Assembly: GCA_016793525.1 (NCBI GenBank)
Contig: JAEUJT010000111.1
Span: forward strand, 1 to 11,240
Direction: 5' to 3'
Length of the DNA stretch: 11,240 nucleotides
Origin: Archangium sp.
GTDB taxonomy: Bacteria > Myxococcota > Myxococcia > Myxococcales > Myxococcaceae
In this document: in pieces, positions 6,709-11,240 of the stretch
Layout of the letters: every line of letters starts with the position of its first letter
How positions within the stretch are numbered: the stretch's first letter is position 1
Position numbers and translations under genes: made by a program
The notes under the pieces: model-generated
Seen by the model: only the letters and a program-made list of their open reading frames with translations
What the model was told of the DNA's origin: nothing
Databases searched by the model: none

Positions 6709-8192
6709 GCCCGACGGCTGAGCTGGTCGATCGGTTCCGCGCGGCGATCACGGCCCGGTTCGGGCTCAGCTTCGATGACACCAAGCTGGAGTTCCTCTCC
6801 GAGGTGCTCGAGCGCCGCGCCTCGGCCACCGGTGGCAGCGCCGAGCGCTACGTCGAGCGCCTGGGTGGTGGCGTCACGCACGACGAGCTGCGGCAGCTGA
6901 CGCAAGAGCTCACGGTCGGGGAGACGTACTTCTTTCGCAACATCGAGCAGTTCAACGCGCTGGCCGAGGTGGTGCTGCCCGACCGCAGCGCCGCGCGGAA
7001 AAGCACGCGAACGTTGCGCCTGCTGTCGGCCGGCTGCGCGTCTGGTGAGGAGGCCTATTCGCTGGAGATCTGGCTGCGCGAGCATCTCCTTGAGCCGGGG
7101 TGGACCGTCGCCGTTCAGGCCATCGACCTCAACGCCACCAGCCTGGCGAAGGCGGCCGCGGGTCGCTACGCGAAGTGGGCGCTGAGGGAGACTCCGGCCG
7201 AGCTTCAGGAGCGCTGGTTCCGCCCATCGGGCCGTGACTTCGTGATCGACCAAGGCGTGCGCGAGGCGGTGCGCTTCGACGAGCGCAACCTGCTCCACGA
7301 CGACCCCGCCATCTGGCCTCCGGAGCGCTACGACGTCGTCTTCTGTCGCAACGTGCTGATGTATTTTTCCCCGGAGCACGCCGCCGACATCGTCGCTCGC
7401 ATCACGCGCTCGCTGGCGCCCGGCGGCTACCTCTTTCTCGGGCACGCGGAGAACCTGCGCGGGCTCTCGCACCAGTTTCACCTGTGCCACACCCACGGCA
7501 CGTTTTACTACCAGCGCAAAGACGGCCCTCCTTCCTCGTGGGTGGTCGAGCACGCCCCGCACCCAGGCGAGCCGATCTCGATGGAGGGCGGGACGTGGGT
7601 CGACACGATCCAGCGCGCCGCCGACCGGATCTCCGCGCTGAGTGCGGGAGCGTCTGAGGGTGGGCCGCTCGGTGGCGCGTTGCCGGGCGCGGTCGATCTC
7701 AGCGCCGTGCTCCTGCTGCTCCAGCACGAGCGCTTCACCGACGCGCTGGCGCAGCTCGACGCGCTTTCGGGGGCGGCGCGCGACGAGCCGAACGCGCTGC
7801 TGCTCCGCGGCGTGCTGTTGACCCACAGCGGCCAGTGGGAAGCCGCCGAGGCGGTGTGCCACGAGCTGCTCGCGCTCGATGAGCTCAGCGCGGGCGCGCA
7901 CTACCTGTTGGCGCTGTGTCGCGAGGGGACCCGGCAGCTGCGGAGCGCGCTCGAGCAAGACCAGGTGGCCGCGTACCTCGACCCAGGCTTCGCCATGCCG
8001 CGCCTCCACCTCGGTATCTTGGCCCGCCGTACGGGTGACTCCGTGCTCGCCCGCCGGGAGCTGGAGCAGGCGTTGATCTTGTTGGCGAGGGAAGACGCCT
8101 CGCGGCTCTTGCTGTTCGGCGGCGGGTTCGCGCGTGAAGCGCTGATGCAGCTGTGCCGCACTGAGCTGCGCGCGGTCGGAGGCCACCCATGA
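6705..8192 (+). CDS. cheR: CheR receptor methyltransferase with TPR-like C-terminus
   Basis: The 495-residue protein methylates glutamates of chemoreceptors with S-adenosylmethionine, the forward half of adaptation. Residues about 5-85 are the CheR N-terminal helical domain, ending in ELTVGETYFFR. The methyltransferase domain (about 100-275) has the SAM loop LSAGCASGEEAYSL (107-120), the acidic strand AIDLNATSL (139-147), YDVVFCRNVLMYF (209-221) and GGYLFLGHAE (240-249). Residues about 330-465 are helical and alanine/leucine-rich with TPR-like spacing (ALLLRGVLLTHSGQWEAAEA, AHYLLALCREG, PRLHLGILARRTGDSVLARR), about three repeats. CheR-TPR fusions are known in the myxobacterial Frz-type systems (FrzF), where the tail mediates protein contacts. 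The cognate receptor here lacks a C-terminal CheR-binding pentapeptide, so the tail may replace that tether; this is inference. GTG 6705 is set by GGAGG 7 nt upstream. The stop overlaps the next cheW by ATGA. Confidence 0.93.
   Translation: MSPTAELVDRFRAAITARFGLSFDDTKLEFLSEVLERRASATGGSAERYVERLGGGVTHDELRQLTQELTVGETYFFRNIEQFNALAEVVLPDRSAARKSTRTLRLLSAGCASGEEAYSLEIWLREHLLEPGWTVAVQAIDLNATSLAKAAAGRYAKWALRETPAELQERWFRPSGRDFVIDQGVREAVRFDERNLLHDDPAIWPPERYDVVFCRNVLMYFSPEHAADIVARITRSLAPGGYLFLGHAENLRGLSHQFHLCHTHGTFYYQRKDGPPSSWVVEHAPHPGEPISMEGGTWVDTIQRAADRISALSAGASEGGPLGGALPGAVDLSAVLLLLQHERFTDALAQLDALSGAARDEPNALLLRGVLLTHSGQWEAAEAVCHELLALDELSAGAHYLLALCREGTRQLRSALEQDQVAAYLDPGFAMPRLHLGILARRTGDSVLARRELEQALILLAREDASRLLLFGGGFAREALMQLCRTELRAVGGHP
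8178..8182 (+). promoter_or_regulatory. Ribosome-binding site for the second cheW
   Basis: GGAGG lies within the final cheR codons, 6 nt before ATG 8189, which overlaps the cheR TGA. The arrangement mirrors the cheW/cheR junction and suggests coupled translation of the two genes. Confidence 0.75.
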
Positions 8193-8719
8193 GCGACGAA
8201 CGAGTCGACGCGCTCCGACGGGACTTCGATCAGGCCTTCGCGCTCCCGATCACCAGGCTCGCCGACGTCAACGAGCGGTTCGTGACGCTGCGGGTGAGCG
8301 GCATGCGCCACGCGGTGCGGGTGCGCGAGCTGAGCGGGCTGTCGGTGATTCGACACATCACGACGGTGCCGAGGGGCGCCCCCGGCCTGCTCGGGCTGGT
8401 GGGCCTCAGGGGCGCGCTGGTGCCGGTCTACAGCCTGGCCGCGCTGCTCAACGGAGGCGCGCCGGAGCGGGTTGCACGGTGGCTGCTGCTCCACGGAGCG
8501 GGTGCGAACATCATCGGCTTCGCCGCGTCGGAGTTCGACGGGTATGCCGAGATTCCCCGCGCGACCGTCCATCGGCTGGCGGCGAGCGAGGCCAGCCGAT
8601 CACACGTGAAAGAAGTCACGCACGCCGAAGGTCACGCGCTGGGGGTCATCGACCTCGCGGCCGTTGCGCAGGTCGTGTCCCAGAGCATTGGCAGTCCCCC
8701 GGTGAACAAGGAGCGCTGA
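8189..8719 (+). CDS. cheW: CheW-like coupling protein, second copy
   Basis: This 176-residue protein has one CheW domain preceded by an extension of about 25 residues (MSDERVDALRRDFDQAFALP). The fold is supported by ERFVTLRVSGMRHAVRVREL (29-48), the core GLLGLVGLRGALVPVYSLAALL (66-87), in which the usual IVDL segment reads VYSL, and a final ALGVIDLAAVAQVV. It is clearly diverged from the cheW at the start of the operon, so the pair is not a recent duplication. Two unlike CheW proteins in one operon usually mean divided roles, one coupling to CheA and the other to the receptor array; which is which cannot be read from sequence. It overlaps the cheR stop by ATGA and is followed after 3 bp by the receptor gene. 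Confidence 0.88.
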   Translation: MSDERVDALRRDFDQAFALPITRLADVNERFVTLRVSGMRHAVRVRELSGLSVIRHITTVPRGAPGLLGLVGLRGALVPVYSLAALLNGGAPERVARWLLLHGAGANIIGFAASEFDGYAEIPRATVHRLAASEASRSHVKEVTHAEGHALGVIDLAAVAQVVSQSIGSPPVNKER

Positions 8720-8722
8720 CCC

Positions 8723-10186
8723 ATGTGGACGTTTGGAAAGAAGATCGCCGCAGGCTTTGCGTTGGCGCTGGGCCTCTTGCTGATCATCGGCCTCATCGCC
8801 TACCGAAGCATCACCACGCTGTCGGAGGCCAGCACGTGGGTCGAGCACACCCACCAGGTGATCGAGCAGATCACGCTCACGTCCACCATGCTCAAAGACG
8901 CGGAGACCGGGCAGCGCGGCTATGTGATCACCGGTGACGAGACACACCTCGAGCCGTACCTGAAGGCGATCGACGAGCCCGCGAAAATCGCCGCGTCGCT
9001 GCGCGTGCTCACCGCCGACAACCCGAACCAGCAGAAGCGGCTCGACGACATCGAAGGGCTGATCTCCACCCGCGTGTCGGTGCTCAAGCGAACTGTGGCT
9101 GCGCGCCGCGCTGAGGGCTTCGAGGCCGCTCAGAAGATCATCGTCGCGGGCGAAGGCATCGCCGCGATGGATCGGCTCCGCGTCGTGCTGGGGCAAATGG
9201 AGCACGAGGAACGCGAGCTGCTCAAAGCCCGAGCCCAAGAGACCGCCGCCGCGTCAGACAGTGGCCGGGCGACGATCATCGTCGGCACGCTGTTCTGCGT
9301 CGTCGTCGTCTTGCTGGCTGCGTGGCAGTTGACCCGCTCGCTCACCATTCAGATCGGGTCCGCGGTGCAGCACGTGCAGAGCTCGTCGGTCGAGCTGCAG
9401 GCGGCCGCGAATCAACAGGTCTCGGGCGCCAAAGAACAGGCGACCGCGATGAACCAGATCACCACCACCATGAGCGAGCTGCTCGCCACCTCGCGACAGA
9501 TCGCCGAGAGCGCGCGGCGCGTGACGCAAATTGCCTTCGACACCACCAGCGCGGCGCGCACCGGCGATCAGACCGTGATCAAAACGCAGGAGTCGGTGAA
9601 CTCCATTCGTCGGCAGGTCGACGCGATCGTCGCGCACATGCTCGAGCTGGGGAAAAAGTCGCAGCAGATCGGCGGCATCCTCGAGATCATCAACGAGCTG
9701 TCGGAGCAGACGAACATCCTCGCCATCAACGCCACCATCGAGGCGGCGGGCGCTGGCGAGGTCGGCAAGCGCTTCAGCGTCGTAGCCGACGAGATTCGCA
9801 AGCTCGCAGACCGAGTCGGCGGGTCGACCAAGGAGATTCGCGGGCTGGTCGACGACATTCGCGCCGCCGTCAACACCACGGTCATGGCCACCGAGAGCGG
9901 CTCCAAGGCCGTCGACGCCGGGAGCCGGCAGTTCAGCGAAGTCGCGAGCTCGTTCAAGAACATCGCAGGGCTGGTGAACACCACCGGCGAGGCCGCCAAG
10001 GAAATCGAGCTCAGCACCAAGCAACAGGCCACGGCCGTGGAGCAGGTCAACGTCGCTGTCGCGAATGTGTCGCAAGCCGCGCGCGAGACAGAAGCCAGCT
10101 CGACGCAGACCCTGCAGACCTCGTCGCAGCTCACCGCGCTCTCGAAGGACCTGGTGCGGCTGATCCAACCGTCGGCGAACGCCTAA
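8723..10186 (+). CDS. Methyl-accepting chemotaxis receptor with CHASE3 sensor
   Basis: This 487-residue chemoreceptor spans the inner membrane twice. TM1 (about 8-27, [19 protein letters not shown]) and TM2 (about 183-203) flank a periplasmic CHASE3 domain marked by [20 protein letters not shown] (57-76). The ligand is unknown. The cytoplasmic part is a long antiparallel coiled coil whose hairpin, [20 protein letters not shown] (321-340) followed by [20 protein letters not shown], binds CheA and CheW. Two features are unusual. No HAMP signature (proline plus GDL-type end) lies between TM2 and the signalling helices. The common tip sequence EAARAGE reads EAAGAGE, losing the arginine. Gln/Glu-rich helix faces near [20 protein letters not shown] and [18 protein letters not shown] are candidate methylation regions. 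There is no C-terminal CheR-docking pentapeptide. AAGGAG at 8708-8713 supports ATG 8723. The receptor is expected to serve the neighbouring CheA, CheW and CheR. Confidence 0.94.
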   Translation: MWTFGKKIAAGFALALGLLLIIGLIAYRSITTLSEASTWVEHTHQVIEQITLTSTMLKDAETGQRGYVITGDETHLEPYLKAIDEPAKIAASLRVLTADNPNQQKRLDDIEGLISTRVSVLKRTVAARRAEGFEAAQKIIVAGEGIAAMDRLRVVLGQMEHEERELLKARAQETAAASDSGRATIIVGTLFCVVVVLLAAWQLTRSLTIQIGSAVQHVQSSSVELQAAANQQVSGAKEQATAMNQITTTMSELLATSRQIAESARRVTQIAFDTTSAARTGDQTVIKTQESVNSIRRQVDAIVAHMLELGKKSQQIGGILEIINELSEQTNILAINATIEAAGAGEVGKRFSVVADEIRKLADRVGGSTKEIRGLVDDIRAAVNTTVMATESGSKAVDAGSRQFSEVASSFKNIAGLVNTTGEAAKEIELSTKQQATAVEQVNVAVANVSQAARETEASSTQTLQTSSQLTALSKDLVRLIQPSANA

Positions 10187-10193
10187 AGCGGCC

Positions 10194-11240
10194 GTGACGA
10201 AGGATCCGTTCAAGTACTTCCGCATCGAGGCCCGCGAGTTGAGCGACGGCCTCAGCCGCGGCGTGCTCGAGCTTGAGAAGGGCGGAGGCACCGAGCACGT
10301 TCGCCAGCTCTTGCGAGTGGCCCACACGCTCAAGGGGGCAGCGCGGGTCGTGAAACAAGCGGGCATTGCCGGGCTCGCGCACGACATCGAAGCGCTGCTG
10401 GCGCCGTACCGCGACGACCCGAGGCTCACCCCAACCAAGGAGACGATCGACGGTCTGCTCAAACGCGTCGACGAGGTCGGCGTATTGGTGTCGGCCCTGG
10501 CCCTCCCGACGCGGCAGGGTGTGGGCGCTCAGCCGAGCGTTGACGGCGCCAGTGATCAGCTGGAGAGCGTTCGGGTCGCGATGAGCTCGATGGACGCGCT
10601 CCTCGATCAGGTGGCCGAGACGGGCGTGCGATTCGCGGCGGTGCACCGGAGCCTGGCCGAGGTGGCCCGCGGCCAGCGCCTCGCGGTGGCGCTCGCCGAT
10701 CAGCTGGCTCAGCGCCGCGGCCCTGAGGAGATGCGCATGCGCTCGATCGCTCAGGAGCTGCAGGGCGTGCTCGCCGCCGCCGAGCGCACCCTGCGGGCCG
10801 ACGCCGAGCAAGCAGAGCGAGAGCTCGGCCAGGTGCGCGAACAGGCCGCCCAGCTCCGTCTGATGCCGGCCAGCACGGTCTTCGCGTCGCTCGAGCGCGC
10901 GGTTCGCGATGCCGGTCAGGCGCTTGGGCGTGAGGTGACGCTGATCACGGCCGGAGGTGAGCACCGGCTCGACGCCGCAGTGCTCGGGGCGCTCCGAGAC
11001 GCGCTGCTGCACGTGGTTCGGAACGCGGTCGCCCACGGTATCGAGCCGGCGCCCGAGCGCGTTCGAGGGGGCAAGGCGCACGCAGGTCAGATCCAGATCA
11101 GCGTCGAGCGGCGTGGCAACCGCATCGCCTTCGTGTGCCGAGACGACGGCCGAGGAATCGACACCGACGCCGTTCGGCGCGCGGCAGTCGCCCGAGGCCT
11201 CCTCTCAGGCGCTCAGGCCCAGGCGCTCGGTCGAGACGAG
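10194..11240 (+). CDS. cheA: CheA-type histidine kinase, 3' truncated by window
   Basis: A frame opening with GTG at 10194, 7 bp after the receptor stop, runs to the window edge, giving 349 codons without a stop. Residues 1-105 form an HPt (P1) domain with phospho-accepting His44 in LRVAHTLKGAARVVK. There is no recognisable P2 domain: a linker of about 20 residues leads to a helical, arginine/glutamate-rich dimerisation (P3) region (about 120-225) ending in QLRLMPASTVFASL, the equivalent of the classical IRMMP element. The ATPase (P4) domain begins with the N-box HVVRNAVAHGIE (Asn277, His281) and the G1 box CRDDGRGID (315-323). The remaining ATPase boxes, the P5 CheW-like domain and any fused receiver lie beyond the window. 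Lack of P2 is common in CheA proteins that act through a fused receiver or a dedicated regulator. The start is supported by conserved KDPFKYFRIEARELSDGL right after it; the Shine-Dalgarno is weak. Confidence 0.93.
   Translation, partial: MTKDPFKYFRIEARELSDGLSRGVLELEKGGGTEHVRQLLRVAHTLKGAARVVKQAGIAGLAHDIEALLAPYRDDPRLTPTKETIDGLLKRVDEVGVLVSALALPTRQGVGAQPSVDGASDQLESVRVAMSSMDALLDQVAETGVRFAAVHRSLAEVARGQRLAVALADQLAQRRGPEEMRMRSIAQELQGVLAAAERTLRADAEQAERELGQVREQAAQLRLMPASTVFASLERAVRDAGQALGREVTLITAGGEHRLDAAVLGALRDALLHVVRNAVAHGIEPAPERVRGGKAHAGQIQISVERRGNRIAFVCRDDGRGIDTDAVRRAAVARGLLSGAQAQALGRDE

Noticed and set aside
6291..8186. A 631-codon open frame antisense to cheW and cheR
   Set aside because: It is the shadow of well-supported chemosensory genes and has a composition biased to A/R/Q without recognisable domains.
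9254..10462. A 402-codon frame antisense to the receptor and cheA
   Set aside because: It overlaps two strongly supported genes and reads as a leucine/arginine-rich shadow.
1..11240. CRISPR array, rRNA genes, insertion sequence or replication origin
   Set aside because: No regularly spaced repeats, transposase motifs, rRNA signature stretches or clusters of DnaA-like boxes were seen on either strand.

Overview
The window is high-GC bacterial chromosome. It most likely comes from a myxobacterium or relative (Myxococcota). The reasons are GC-rich third positions on both strands, a very cysteine-rich secreted lipoprotein of a kind common in that phylum, a soluble GAF sensor kinase, and a multi-gene chemosensory operon containing a CheR with a TPR-like tail. 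The phylum call is an inference from gene style, not from a marker-gene tree.

Layout. Positions 1-345 look like the edge of an integrated element. A leftward gene fragment (1-209) encodes an excisionase/MerR-type helix-turn-helix protein. It is followed by the 3' half of a proline tRNA (anticodon loop to CCA, about 246-292) with no matching 5' half, and then by a strong intrinsic terminator (295-347). The best reading is an attachment site (attL/attR) of an integrative element lying to the left. Positions 448-1695 carry a soluble GAF histidine kinase. It converges, with only 3 bp between stop codons, on a leftward lipoprotein gene with about 46 cysteines in the mature chain after the lipidated one (1699-3078).

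Positions 3101-6150 are the str-type translation block: rpsL, rpsG, a strong intrinsic terminator, then fusA. No tuf gene follows fusA inside the window. Instead, after about 100 bp of palindromic sequence with a C9 tract, a chemosensory operon runs to the right edge: cheW, cheR with a TPR-like C-terminus, a second cheW, a CHASE3 chemoreceptor and the first 349 codons of cheA. cheW/cheR overlap by GTGA and cheR/cheW2 by ATGA, and each downstream gene's Shine-Dalgarno sequence lies inside the gene before it, so the proteins are probably made in coordinated amounts. The expected logic is that CHASE3 senses a periplasmic signal, the two CheW proteins couple the receptor to CheA, and CheR methylates the receptor for adaptation. 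No cheB, cheD or response regulator is visible; these may lie past the right edge.

Nothing here proves an undescribed system. The points most worth a second look are the orphan tRNA-Pro half marking an element boundary, the terminator inside the rpsL-rpsG-fusA block, the apparently HAMP-less receptor with an altered hairpin tip, and the structured spacer between fusA and the chemosensory operon.
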